From assembly GCA_009782515.1 (NCBI GenBank), contig WRIY01000002.1, positions 62,001 to 126,000 on the forward strand: a stretch of 64,000 nucleotides of DNA, in the 5' to 3' direction. The position numbers and the translations under genes were made by a program. Positions 25,714-33,485 of the stretch are shown here, one piece after another (position 1 is the first letter of the stretch; each line of letters opens with the position of its first letter). This DNA comes from Eubacteriaceae bacterium. Its GTDB lineage: Bacteria > Bacillota > Clostridia > Eubacteriales > Anaerofustaceae. The notes under the pieces were generated by a model. It worked only from the letters and a program-made list of their open reading frames with translations. It was not told the DNA's origin and searched no databases.

Positions 25714-26362
25714 AGCCTGGCTCTCCTTTCAGTGACCTGTTTAGCCATCCAACAATAAAGCTCTTAATTTTGGATGGCATTTTTCGCTTCGCCGGGTTTG
25801 CGTCGCACCATGCCCTCATCTGGCGAAGCTCTGAGGCGACGTCAAGGCCCGGATATGCTTCTTGCAGCTCAGCTATGTACTCATCGCTGACGATGTAGCT
25901 TTCACCGCCTGCCAATGGCAGCCAGAGGAGGCTTTCTGAGCCGAGCTTCTCAGCAGCCTCTTTCGCAGGCTCTGGTTTTGCCTTCTCAGCTTTAGGCTTG
26001 GCATCTGGTGCAGGCGTGGCTGCTGGCTCGCTATATGCAGCCTTTTGCAGCATGATGGCATTAAGGCTTTGCATCTGCACCGCCTTCACCCTTCCTTTGC
26101 TGGAAGGCCCTAAAACGATCGCCCCGCACTCCTCTAGCTCTTTAAGCGCCTGCCATGCAGACGTTCTGCTAACGACAGCCCTTTTGGCTAGCTCGCTGGC
26201 TGCCACAGTGAATTCTGGAGCCCACCAGGAGCGGTTCCAGAGCGCAAGCAGCGCAATCCATACGTGCCTTGCTGGAGACGAGAGGCTGCAGGCTTCGCAA
26301 AACTCTGGATACGCTTCAAGCTCCGCGAATATGTCAACCTTGACTTGCGATGCCTGCTTCAT
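25616..26362 (-). CDS. Replication initiation-type HTH protein
   Basis: 248 residues. An N-terminal winged-helix domain (about 30-95, SRTSAWQALKELEECGAI) is followed by an Ala/Pro/Lys/Glu linker (about 110-138) and a C-terminal domain with EAYPGLDVASELRQM...WCDANPAKRK...FIVGWLNR. That C-terminal pattern is typical of phage replisome-organiser proteins. It overlaps the DnaC-like gene and lies just downstream of the iterons, so it is the best candidate to bind them. Confidence 0.7.
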   Translation of the reverse strand: MKQASQVKVDIFAELEAYPEFCEACSLSSPARHVWIALLALWNRSWWAPEFTVAASELAKRAVVSRTSAWQALKELEECGAIVLGPSSKGRVKAVQMQSLNAIMLQKAAYSEPAATPAPDAKPKAEKAKPEPAKEAAEKLGSESLLWLPLAGGESYIVSDEYIAELQEAYPGLDVASELRQMRAWCDANPAKRKMPSKIKSFIVGWLNRSLKGEPGYARANGPAGSSREAPDWASNYESFRQHRRLRN

Positions 26363-26497
26363 GCTCCCTCTCGCGACTAGAGATCCTATTTTCCATGAAT
26401 AGTGTTAGCCTCCGTCGTAGTCTTCTTCGGCCTCGCCCCCTCCGTCGTATGTATTAATCCCTTAGTATTAGTTTGTATTAATGCGGGGGGCGAAAAC

Positions 26498-26731
26498 GTT
26501 CGTAGATTGAACAACTTCGTTCGTAGTTTGAACATCTTTGTTCGCCGTTTGAACGTTTCGATCTCAAAACGTTCGTAGTTTGAACACCTCAATTTTGAAA
26601 TGTTCGCCGTTTGGACATAATGTTCGCCGTTTGAACGTTTTAGCTTTCAAAAACGTTCGCCGTTTGAACATAACGTTCGTGGATTGAACAACTTCGTTCG
26701 TAGATTGAACATCTTTGTTCTTATCCTGAAC
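26498..26731. repeat. Iteron array, putative replication origin of the element
   Basis: Ten 15-bp repeats of form GTTC-N7-GAAC (mostly GTTCGCCGTTTGAAC or GTTCGTAGATTGAAC) start at 26498, 26519, 26540, 26571, 26602 (GGAC variant), 26622, 26655, 26675, 26696 and 26717. Start-to-start distances are 21, 21, 31, 31, 20, 33, 20, 21, 21 bp, i.e. two or three helical turns, so the sites lie on one face of the helix. The array sits between recT and the replication protein gene. Confidence 0.8.
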
Positions 26732-26737
26732 ACTTTT

Positions 26738-27579
26738 TTATGCCTCAGCACCCTCCGGAGCTTCAAGCATCTCCGGCTCATCGTCTGTCGGGTACACCCA
26801 TGCATCTACCAGCTCGCCCTTGATGATTTCCGAGCTTCTTTGGATTTCGTCGTACTCGGCTAGCTTCGCAAATTCCGAGCGCATCGGGGCAGTCTTAAGC
26901 ACCGCCCGAAGGAGCGTTTTTTTCGCCATCGAGTCAACATCAGACTTCAAAGCGAGCCATATCCAGCCCCGTAGCTCTTTGAGTGCCGCTTTGCGTGCGC
27001 CTGCGCGTCTTCGCGGCTCATGACTTCGAAGGCAACGCCCCCGTTTACTGTCTTGAAGATGGCGTAGTACCACACGGCTTCACCACGGTTTTCTTTTGCC
27101 GGCACATGCCTAAGCTTAGGATCCAAGCCAAATTCGAACTTAAAATCATCGTTTTCGAACACTGTCTGCGCTTGTATCGACGATATCTCGCCAGAGCGGT
27201 AGGCAAGGTCTATCATGCCTTTGTAGCCGAGTACAAATTGGCATTCAGTAACGCCTTTGCGCCGGTTCTCAAAGGTATCAGAGAGGCTTGCCCTAAGGGG
27301 GTATTCGGCTCAAGCCCCAGCTGGGCAGCCGACATCATCGCCCCGAGGAAGCTGGCAGGCGTGCATATAGCCAGCTTTGGGCTGTTGCTTAGCGCCGATA
27401 GTGCAAGGCGCGTGAAGCGCTCCGGAGTGATGGTGGATGGGAGGGCCTTTCAATCTCGCCTGCTTCCCCATTTTGCGTATGTAGCCAGCAAGGCTTGGCG
27501 GCGCCTTTTGCTGCTCTAATGCCGGAGCTTGGGCTTGGATTGTTCCTTGCTTTCCGTTTGTGGTTATTGTGTCTGCCAT
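26738..27579 (-). pseudogene. recT: recT single-strand annealing recombinase, broken by three frameshifts
   Basis: Pieces in different frames add up to a whole RecT. First an N-terminal part from ATG 27579 (GYIRKMGKQARLKG). After a shift near 27441-27446 comes LPSTITPERFTRLALSAL and MMSAAQLGLEPNTPLGQA. After a shift near 27269-27274 comes ENRRKGVTECQFVLGYKGM and DLAYRSGEIS...FKTVNGGVAFEVMS. After a shift near 26943-26952 comes KSDVDSMAKKTLLRAVLK to the end. Two shifts are restored by adding one base (likely TTT>TT and GG>G losses). RecT anneals single strands in phage-type recombination. Neighbouring host genes show no such damage, so real decay is favoured over sequencing error. Confidence 0.88.
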
Positions 27580-27723
27580 TTATTAGCTCACTCTCCTAGT
27601 TATTTGCTTAAAGCGAAGCCCGGAAATATATTGATGAGTACACAGCAAACGGCTCAAAAGCCTTAGGCGCTGCAATGGCTCATGCGGAAGCTGAGCATCA
27701 TGAGCCGAAAGGCGATCCTTTAC

Positions 27724-28425
27724 CTAGCTCTGGGGATCTTCCTCAGAAGGACTGACGCTCTCAAGCGGCTCCCAGCGGCGCCTCATGGAGCCCATTTTCT
27801 GCGCTGCCTCGTTGGGCATATAGCCCAGCTCCCTAACAGCAGCCATGACCTTTGACCTTTTGCTGTCGCTTACATGCTGCTTTCCGTTTATCACCCTAGA
27901 AACTGTTGCCACTGAGACACCAGCGGCTTTCGACACGTCTATGATCGTTGCCGGATATCGCATTCTATCCCCTTCTTCACGCGGGCTGTTCGCCTGCCTC
28001 ATTGCAGCCAGCAGCTGCGCCCGCCTGTCTGGCACGTAACCCAGCTCCTTGGCTGCTGCTTGTACCCTAGCTTTAGTGTCGGCGCTGACTTGCCTTTTGC
28101 CGCTTAGCGCTTTTGAGACAGTTGTTGTTGATACATATGCCATTTTGGCAACGTCGCGCATTGTCGGCTTTTTAGGCGTGCATGGCTTCGCTACCTGCGC
28201 ATATTTCTTTGCAATGGCCTCTGCGTACAGCTGGCGAACCTCATCGTAGCTGTCGCTGATTTCAAAGACTGCGTACACTGTGCATCCTGACTCCACCAAG
28301 CTGATGAGCGACTTAATCGCTTCTATGTCATTTTCAGCTTCGTACAGCTCAAAGCCGTCAAGCCCGGCTGGATCCATGTAATCTGCTCTGTAGCGTTTTT
28401 CAGCTTGCACAGCTTTCACCCCCAT
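27724..28425 (-). CDS. Protein with two tandem LacI-type HTH domains and no ligand-binding domain
   Basis: 233 residues. Residues 1-80 form an unrecognised small domain. Residues 87-135 (TMRDVAKMAYVSTTTVSKAL...ELGYVPD) and 159-208 (TIIDVSKAAGVSVATVSRVI...ELGYMPN) are each a full LacI-family DNA-binding domain including the hinge-like end. The periplasmic-binding-protein core that normally follows is absent. Two headpieces in one chain could bind an operator as a covalent pseudo-dimer. Lies between recT and the small genes, five bases after the previous stop, so it is part of the block. Confidence 0.8.
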   Translation of the reverse strand: MGVKAVQAEKRYRADYMDPAGLDGFELYEAENDIEAIKSLISLVESGCTVYAVFEISDSYDEVRQLYAEAIAKKYAQVAKPCTPKKPTMRDVAKMAYVSTTTVSKALSGKRQVSADTKARVQAAAKELGYVPDRRAQLLAAMRQANSPREEGDRMRYPATIIDVSKAAGVSVATVSRVINGKQHVSDSKRSKVMAAVRELGYMPNEAAQKMGSMRRRWEPLESVSPSEEDPQS

Positions 28426-28429
28426 CCCT

Positions 28430-28786
28430 TCATATCTCCCCGCAGCTGTCTACCAGCTGCCAGTGCCGGCTGGCTGCATCCTCGCCGTAGGAGCGCTCAA
28501 TCGTATCGAGAAAGCTGTTGGCTGCTTTCATATAGCCTTCGCCCTCCCTGATGCGCTTTATTGCTGCTAGGCTGCCGTCCATCCTAAGCCATGCTTCAAG
28601 CTCTACTTTGGTTCGCATCTTCTTCAGCCCGTACCCTGTTCGGATGTCAGTGGCAGTCCAGCTGGCGTCTGCTGACTTGTGCACTGCGACGCTGATTTTT
28701 GCTTTTACTTCAGCATCTACTGCAAGCGCATAAGCCATGCCCTCATTGTCTTTGCAGTGCGCAAATACCTCTTTCTTTATGCCCAT
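28430..28786 (-). CDS. Hypothetical protein
   Basis: 118 residues from the ATG at 28786, which has AAGGGGGG five bases upstream. Begins MGIKKEVFAHCKDNEGM. No known domain seen, probably cytoplasmic. Its stop is five bases before the double-LacI gene. Confidence 0.55.
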   Translation of the reverse strand: MGIKKEVFAHCKDNEGMAYALAVDAEVKAKISVAVHKSADASWTATDIRTGYGLKKMRTKVELEAWLRMDGSLAAIKRIREGEGYMKAANSFLDTIERSYGEDAASRHWQLVDSCGEI

Positions 28787-28843
28787 TTGTCCCCCCTTCA
28801 CTCTCTTTCACTCTTATTCATGCTCTTTCATGCTAGCACCAGG

Positions 28844-29050
28844 CTAGCGCCGGTCTGGAATCCAGTAGGTTTGCTGGCTCTTTTCAGTGCCGGCGCTGAC
28901 AAGCTGGTACATGCTGGCTTGGCTTGCGCTGTTCGATCCGCTTTTGCCGAGAGCCTTTGCTACCGCTTTCCAGTCGTCGTCTGGCCATGTGGCTGAGCTT
29001 TGTCTATAGCCGGCAACCCTTGCTGCCCAGTCTGCCCATGATTTGTTCAT
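28844..29050 (-). CDS. Hypothetical small protein
   Basis: 68 residues, Trp-rich (WADWAARVAGY, WPDDDWKAVAKALG). The helix pattern hints at an HTH-like or small phage protein, but no family is recognised. AGGAAA precedes the ATG. Confidence 0.5.
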   Translation of the reverse strand: MNKSWADWAARVAGYRQSSATWPDDDWKAVAKALGKSGSNSASQASMYQLVSAGTEKSQQTYWIPDRR

Positions 29051-29070
29051 AAATTTCCTCTCATTTGCAG

Positions 29071-29195
29071 CTAGCTTGTCCTAGCAACAACAGTGGCGCA
29101 TGTCGGGCATTTAGAGCGGCTTGTGCCCTTTATGCTGTAGTGTACAACCCGCAGCCTGAGCACCACTGAAGGATCTCGCCCGGCTTGAGCGCCAT
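29071..29195 (-). pseudogene. Small zinc-ribbon protein broken by a one-base frameshift
   Basis: From ATG 29195: MALKPGEILQWCSGCG, then after a missing base near 29145-29152 VVHYSIKGTSRSKCPTC to the stop at 29071. The joined 41-residue product has paired CxxC knuckles as a zinc ribbon. A longer frame from 29271 covers the same DNA but loses the first knuckle. TGCGGGTTG would need one more base. Confidence 0.5.
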
Positions 29196-29236
29196 GCTCT
29201 CTGCCGTTGGCTGCAGCCCCCCGGCGCTGAAGCGCC

Positions 29237-29506
29237 CTAGCCTCTCTGCGGCTCAGCTCTTTTGCCCTCATAGCCCGCCTCCCCCATGCCTCCTAATATC
29301 CAGGCGCGCAGCGCCTCTCGCTCAAAGCGCCATACGCCGCCAAGCTTGCGCGATGGGATCTCCCCGTTTTTTGCCATCGCAGACACCCGGGGTGCTGCCA
29401 GCCTCAAGAGGTTTGCTGCCTCAGCTGTGGTCATGACCACCGGCAGCTTGCTCCAGTCGAGTATCGCACTCGGCTTAGTCGGCTTAGCCTTTGCTTTCCT
29501 TGCCAT
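29237..29506 (-). CDS. AlpA/excisionase-type HTH protein
   Basis: 89 residues. LPVVMTTAEAANLLRL...VSAMAKNGEIPSRKLGGVWRF is the MerR-like winged HTH of excisionases and AlpA regulators. In satellites such proteins activate excision or the rep block; here it heads the small-gene part of the minus-strand block. AAGGAA lies before the ATG. Confidence 0.8.
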   Translation of the reverse strand: MARKAKAKPTKPSAILDWSKLPVVMTTAEAANLLRLAAPRVSAMAKNGEIPSRKLGGVWRFEREALRAWILGGMGEAGYEGKRAEPQRG

Positions 29507-29549
29507 CTGGGTTTCCTTCTTTGTCTTTTATATAGTTGCTTTCGTTAAT

Positions 29550-29732
29550 TCAAGTGTGCCAATCAATACCATATGCTTTGCCAATCTTGATTGCCGTGGC
29601 CAGGCTTAGCTTCCGCTTCCCACTCTCAAGCAAGCTGAGAGTGCTCTTTGGAGTCCCGAGCATCCTTGCTGTTTCCGAGATGCTTAGTTTTCTTGCCAGC
29701 CTTAGCTCGCGCAAGGATTTTTCATAATGCAT
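29550..29732 (-). CDS. XRE-family HTH protein (small)
   Basis: 60 residues, nearly all of it a Cro/C1-type helix-turn-helix (LSISETARMLGTPKSTLSLL). GGGGGC precedes the ATG. Probably a Cro-like regulator in the element's switch. Confidence 0.75.
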   Translation of the reverse strand: MHYEKSLRELRLARKLSISETARMLGTPKSTLSLLESGKRKLSLATAIKIGKAYGIDWHT

Positions 29733-29884
29733 ATTGCCCCCATTTTTTATTGGCTCTTATCTGTTCTCAAAAGAGAACAATTAGCCGTTTTTATGATATT
29801 ATTAAGTCGACGAAGTACTGTTTGCTGTATGGTAGCTTCGCTTGAAACTTTACCCGGTTGTTTAAGCTTAGCTACTATATGGTG

Positions 29885-30097
29885 TCAGGAGCCGTCTGGA
29901 GCATCCAACAGATCAAAAAGGTCTTTTGTTGGTATGTCCAATATTTTGGAGAGTTTGTGAAGTATTTTAGCTTGTGGACTAAACCTTCCATAGGTTTCGT
30001 AATTTACGTATTGCCTTGAGGTAATCCCGATTTGCTTGGCTACTTCTTCCTGGGTTAGCCCTTTTGCAAGCCTTGCATCTTTTAGAATTGCTCCCAT
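29885..30097 (-). CDS. XRE-family HTH protein, Cro-like
   Basis: 70 residues with a helix-turn-helix (LTQEEVAKQIGITSRQYVNY). AAGGAGG precedes the ATG. Transcribed divergently from the 30198 regulator, so the pair forms a C1/Cro-like (Stl/Str-like) switch. The 29733-29884 gap shows nothing. Confidence 0.8.
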   Translation of the reverse strand: MGAILKDARLAKGLTQEEVAKQIGITSRQYVNYETYGRFSPQAKILHKLSKILDIPTKDLFDLLDAPDGS

Positions 30098-30197
30098 AAG
30101 CGCCTCCTTCCAGTTTCAATTTATACTAATACTGGTATTATAACTTGAAATGTGTTTCAAGTAAAGACATGAAGTAAGTTTTTTGAGGTTTGTGTGT
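30098..30197. promoter_or_regulatory. Divergent control region with a 20-bp palindrome
   Basis: Perfect palindrome at 30143-30162: arms ACTTGAAA and TTTCAAGT around TGTG. On the minus strand TTTACT, 17 bp, TATAAT makes a promoter for the 29885 gene whose spacer contains the palindrome. A weaker dyad, ATAC...GTAT, lies at about 30124-30139. Likely operator of the XRE regulators. Confidence 0.6.
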
Positions 30198-30515
30198 ATG
30201 TCTGAATTTAGCAAAAATATACGCTCTCTTCGTGAGAAAAACGACCTTACACAAAAGCAAGTTGCAGCATATCTTAATGTGTCTGAAAGGCAAATACACA
30301 ATCTTGAGAACGATTCCAGCAAGCCTAGCTTTGACACGCTAAATGCAATGGCGGATCTATTCAATGTCTCAATAGACTATCTTTGCGGAAGGCATAGCAA
30401 TGAAAATGAAATGGCGCCACTTACGAAAGAGGAAGCAGAGCTGCTCAGAAACTACAGGCGCTTGCACAAAAAAGCAAAAGAGTCTCTGAGCTATATCATC
30501 GGAAACTATAATTAG
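30198..30515 (+). CDS. XRE-family repressor
   Basis: 105 residues. N-terminal HTH (LTQKQVAAYLNVSERQIHNLE) with the INYLCG-like end (SIDYLCGRH) of Firmicute phage repressors, then a short C-terminal helix region. ATG 30198 has GAGG upstream; an in-frame TTG at 30183 overlaps it. Likely the element's master repressor. Confidence 0.8.
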   Translation: MSEFSKNIRSLREKNDLTQKQVAAYLNVSERQIHNLENDSSKPSFDTLNAMADLFNVSIDYLCGRHSNENEMAPLTKEEAELLRNYRRLHKKAKESLSYIIGNYN

Positions 30516-30573
30516 CACTATAAATATCTAATATAAACAACAATGCAGCAATCATCTTTACAACGGGGGCACC

Positions 30574-30858
30574 ATGGCACAGACACAATGTGCATTCATA
30601 TCATCCGGAAGCCTTAGACTGTAGCATGCCATGCGTAGAGAAAACATAGCAGGGCTACATAGAGCACATTAAAAGTTTGCTGGCACAGTGCAGCAGCACA
30701 CGCCTGAAAGCACACAACTGCAAGCGCTTATGCTTTGCTACACTATATCGGACATGCTGAGCGAGTATGCAGACAGCCTTGGCACAAGCGAGGCTGAAGC
30801 AGCATGCGCTATCATCACAAGGTTTATTCTCATAAAGCGCGGGATCGCTCAGGTATAG
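30574..30858 (+). pseudogene. Small gene with two in-frame stop codons
   Basis: ATG 30574 behind GGGGGC opens a frame to TAG 30858 (94 codons), interrupted by TAG at 30622 and TAA at 30670. The last 56 codons read like a helical phage-type protein (ALMLCYTISDMLSEYADSL) and could start from GTG 30688. Function unknown. Confidence 0.45.
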
Positions 30859-30867
30859 GAAATTAAT

Positions 30868-30896
30868 AAAAAACCGCCGAAAAAGGCGGCTTTTTT
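30868..30896. terminator. Bidirectional intrinsic terminator
   Basis: CCGCC-GAAAAA-GGCGG flanked by six A on one side and six T on the other. Ends the repressor transcript and possibly the opposing small gene. Confidence 0.8.
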
Positions 30897-30922
30897 ACGT
30901 TGGCATTCGCCCAATTGCGATG

Positions 30923-31119
30923 TTATTTAGCTCTGAAGATATTCCCGCAGACATTACAGACAAATTCATGCTTGCCGCTTTTGCCGTAGTTGGTTAAGAG
31001 GCTCAAGCCGCCTGTTAGCAGTGCTGCAGTTGCTAATTTGCCTGCATTCCCTTTATTTGGCTGAGTGCGAGTGCCTGAAAGTCTCTGCTATTGCACTTCG
31101 GGCACACTATTTCTCCCAT
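30923..31119 (-). pseudogene. Zinc-ribbon small protein broken by a one-base frameshift
   Basis: From ATG 31119 (AAGGGAG six bases upstream): MGEIVCPKCNSRDFQAL, then after a missing base in the A/G run near 31048-31055 a Gly/Leu-rich segment (KLATAALLTGGLSLL) and FVCNVCGNIF to the stop at 30923. The joined 65-residue product is a two-CxxC ribbon. The total length is one base short of a multiple of three. Confidence 0.6.
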
Positions 31120-31175
31120 ATTAGCTCCCTTTCCACTCCCAGAGTTGGGGGCACAATAACTTACGAGAGCGCTGA

Positions 31176-31637
31176 GTGCTACACCGATTCTGCCTGTCAT
31201 CAGTGCCCTCTTATCCAGATGTTATTGATCCTGGTGAAAAAGGCTATTACTATGAAGAGGCTCAGCTAAGCATCAGCAGCACTGTTGATTTGGCAATAGT
31301 GCCCCACGCTAAGATATGGCCGGCACGTATTGAAAATATCCGCTTGCCTGTCTCGGACTTTGCACTTTCAGATGGCAAATATGGCGGTATTAGGTTGATT
31401 GGGAGGGTGGAAAACACCTACAGCAGTGAGCAAAGGTTGGTTAGAATCGTTACCATCCTCTTTAACAACGATGGCTCGCCAATAGGCTTGGTTTCCAAAG
31501 TTGAAACCAGCGCTTTGGCACCAGGGGAAAAGAAAGGCTTTGAGACGGACTCTCTTTCTACGAAGAGGTTGCCAGCAGACAGTGTAGCTGGCTATTATAG
31601 TATACGCATAGCTAGGAAAACGATTTCAGGCATTTGA
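31176..31637 (+). CDS. Fragment of a secreted FxLYD-like domain protein
   Basis: The frame reads DVIDPGEKGYYYEE, LPVSDFALSDGKYGGIRLIG, VENTYSSEQRLVRIVTILF and SALAPGEKKGFE, a pattern like FxLYD-type domains of surface lipoproteins. The expected signal peptide or membrane anchor is missing and the first ~15 codons look non-coding, so the 5' end is probably lost or frameshifted. Confidence 0.45.
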   Translation: MLHRFCLSSVPSYPDVIDPGEKGYYYEEAQLSISSTVDLAIVPHAKIWPARIENIRLPVSDFALSDGKYGGIRLIGRVENTYSSEQRLVRIVTILFNNDGSPIGLVSKVETSALAPGEKKGFETDSLSTKRLPADSVAGYYSIRIARKTISGI

Positions 31638-32213
31638 ATTTCAAGAGCCTTTATCTGTGGGGGAAAGCTTTGAGCCATATCTGTTAATAAACAGTTGTGT
31701 GAAATCGGCTTAGCTCTACGCCAAAGACCCTAAGGGATTCCTATCCCTTGACAACACTGCTTTAAGGAGATAGTTTTGCAGAATACTAGGCACATAAGGG
31801 GCATTGCGCTGTCTATGGAATTTTCAACGGCCTCGGCTTTTGCACTCATTTCCTCGCTTGCTGCAAGCATGCTATAATGAGCTTAGCCCTAGCTTGCCAG
31901 CTTCTCCTTTATTTCTCAACAGTAGGATAGCATGGATTTAGTGAGGGCTAACATTATGCATATCATTTTGTCTATTTACAATATTGTCTGTCTATGTCTA
32001 TATCAGTGTTAGGAATTTTTATCCGCGCTTGAGTATAATCTATATCGGCATCTCATAAAAAATCCGATTTCTTTATAGAACAGAGGGAAGCGTTTTCAAT
32101 GCCGTATTTATAGGCTTGCATGGATTTATTGGGTATGCCGCCATAAAATTGATTTAGCGCAGCATTCATCCAGCTTCGACATATATAGGAAGAGAGCGCT
32201 AAGGAGGCACGGC
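31638..32213. other. Long gap upstream of the integrase with one possible small ORF
   Basis: Mostly non-coding. A 33-codon frame, TTG 31776 to TAA 31877, sits behind AAGGAG (31764-31769) and ends in a hydrophobic stretch (ASAFALISSLAASML). TTGACA at 31749 lies upstream. Too short to be sure. Confidence 0.3.
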
Positions 32214-33290
32214 ATGGCAAAAGAGAAGACTTCGAAGAGGACTATCAAAGGCCAGGAGTATTTCGTTAAAAAGAAGACCATAAACGGCAAGCCAAGAACA
32301 TTCTATGGGAAAACATCGACTGAGCTTAGATCCAAAATAAAAGAGGCAGAGCGAATTGCAGAGGAAGAGGCTGCACTCATTCCAATTGAAGGCAAGGAGA
32401 GCCTCGGCTGGTGAATAGACGACTGGCTGAGCTATATCAAGCCATCTCTGAGCGGCAAGCAGCACCGCCACTATACTGTAGTGTCCCAAAGGCTGGCTAG
32501 CCTGTATGCCAAACCAGTGCGAGAGATAGAGCGCTCTGAGCTTCAGCTTATAGTAGACAGCGTTGCTTGCTGCAATCCAATCACAGGGAAGCCGGCAAGC
32601 AAAAAGCTGCTCAAAGAGCTGGTGTCCGGGCTAAAGCGGCTGTTTCGCTACATAGAGGAAGAGGGCGCAATATTAAAATCACCAGCATCAAGGCTCACTG
32701 TACCTTCGGGCGCTCCGGAAGCAAAGCGCAGCTCGCTGGGGGATGATGCAGTTGCCCTGATTGAGGAAGTAAGCCACAGGATGCAGATTGCTGCAATGCT
32801 GATGCTCTATTGCGGCTTGCGGCGCGGGGAAATGGTAGCACTTCGATGGGAAGACATAAATTTTGCGATGGAAATGATAAGCATTGGCAAGGCTGCTGCC
32901 ATGCCGTCAAACCAGCCCAGCGTAAAGCTGCCAAAGAGCAAAGCAGGCATCCGCAGCGTGTACATGCCTGACAGGCTTGTAGACTTTTTGCTGCCCAAAG
33001 CGAAGCCATACGGCCTTGTGCTCGAAAAGGCGTCAGGGGGAATGATGACAGCCTCAGCATGGAAGAGGGGATGGGACTCCTACTTGCTTGCCCTCTCAAA
33101 GGCTGCCGGCTATCCGGTAAGCTTTACTGCCCACTGGCTGCGCCATACATACATTTCGATGCTTGCGAGCAAGGGGGTGCACCCGACAGTGGCGGCAGCG
33201 CTTGCAGGCCATGCAAGCGCGTCAGTGACGCTTGGCGTATACACGCATGCGCTGGAGACAGACAAGCAAATGGCTGCAAAAAAGCTGTAA
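32214..33290 (+). pseudogene. int: Tyrosine integrase interrupted by an in-frame TGA
   Basis: 358 codons in one frame with TGA at codon 67 (32412-32414). The first 66 codons (KGQEYFVKKKTINGKPRTFYG) form the arm-binding domain. After the stop the core-binding domain resumes (IDDWLSYIKPSLSG), then the catalytic domain with Arg in YCGLRRGEM, HWLRHTYISML, LAGHASASVTLGVYTH (the final Tyr is the nucleophile). A GTG at 32481 could start a 269-residue catalytic fragment lacking part of the core-binding domain. Sits 200 bp from the right attachment site. Confidence 0.88.
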
Positions 33291-33294
33291 AAAG

Positions 33295-33377
33295 TTACGC
33301 CATTTTTTACGCCATGGCTGTACCGATAAAGCTGGTTTCGCAGATATGCTAGAAGGTTACGCCATTTGTTACGCCTT
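33295..33377 (+). repeat. Right arm-type integrase sites (two pairs)
   Basis: TTACGCCAT at 33295, 33307, 33357 and (as TTACGCCTT) 33369, in two pairs with 12-bp periodicity. Matches the pair at the left end. Confidence 0.55.
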
Positions 33378-33485
33378 GCCGCGATGCTGTATATTGTGGT
33401 ATAATGCTGTATTCTTAGTACGATGTGCACTGCAGCAAAAGTATAAGCGGCTTGGCATGCGGGCTACAGCGAAATGAGCCATGTA

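Noticed and set aside
26498-26731. CRISPR array
   Set aside because: The repeats are 15-bp dyads with spacers of only 5-18 bp that are not unique sequences, and no cas genes are near.
26983-27519. 178-codon plus-strand ORF
   Set aside because: It is antisense to the recT remains and shows no family features.
26738-31119. Sequencing or assembly error as the cause of the frameshifts
   Set aside because: Several lie in short homopolymers, so it cannot be excluded, but long host genes (alaS, infB, nifJ, ligA) are all intact and the element also has substitutions creating stops.
32412-32414. TGA recoding (Trp or another amino acid) in the element
   Set aside because: TAG and TAA also interrupt another gene of the element, and recT and two small genes are frameshifted; general decay explains all.
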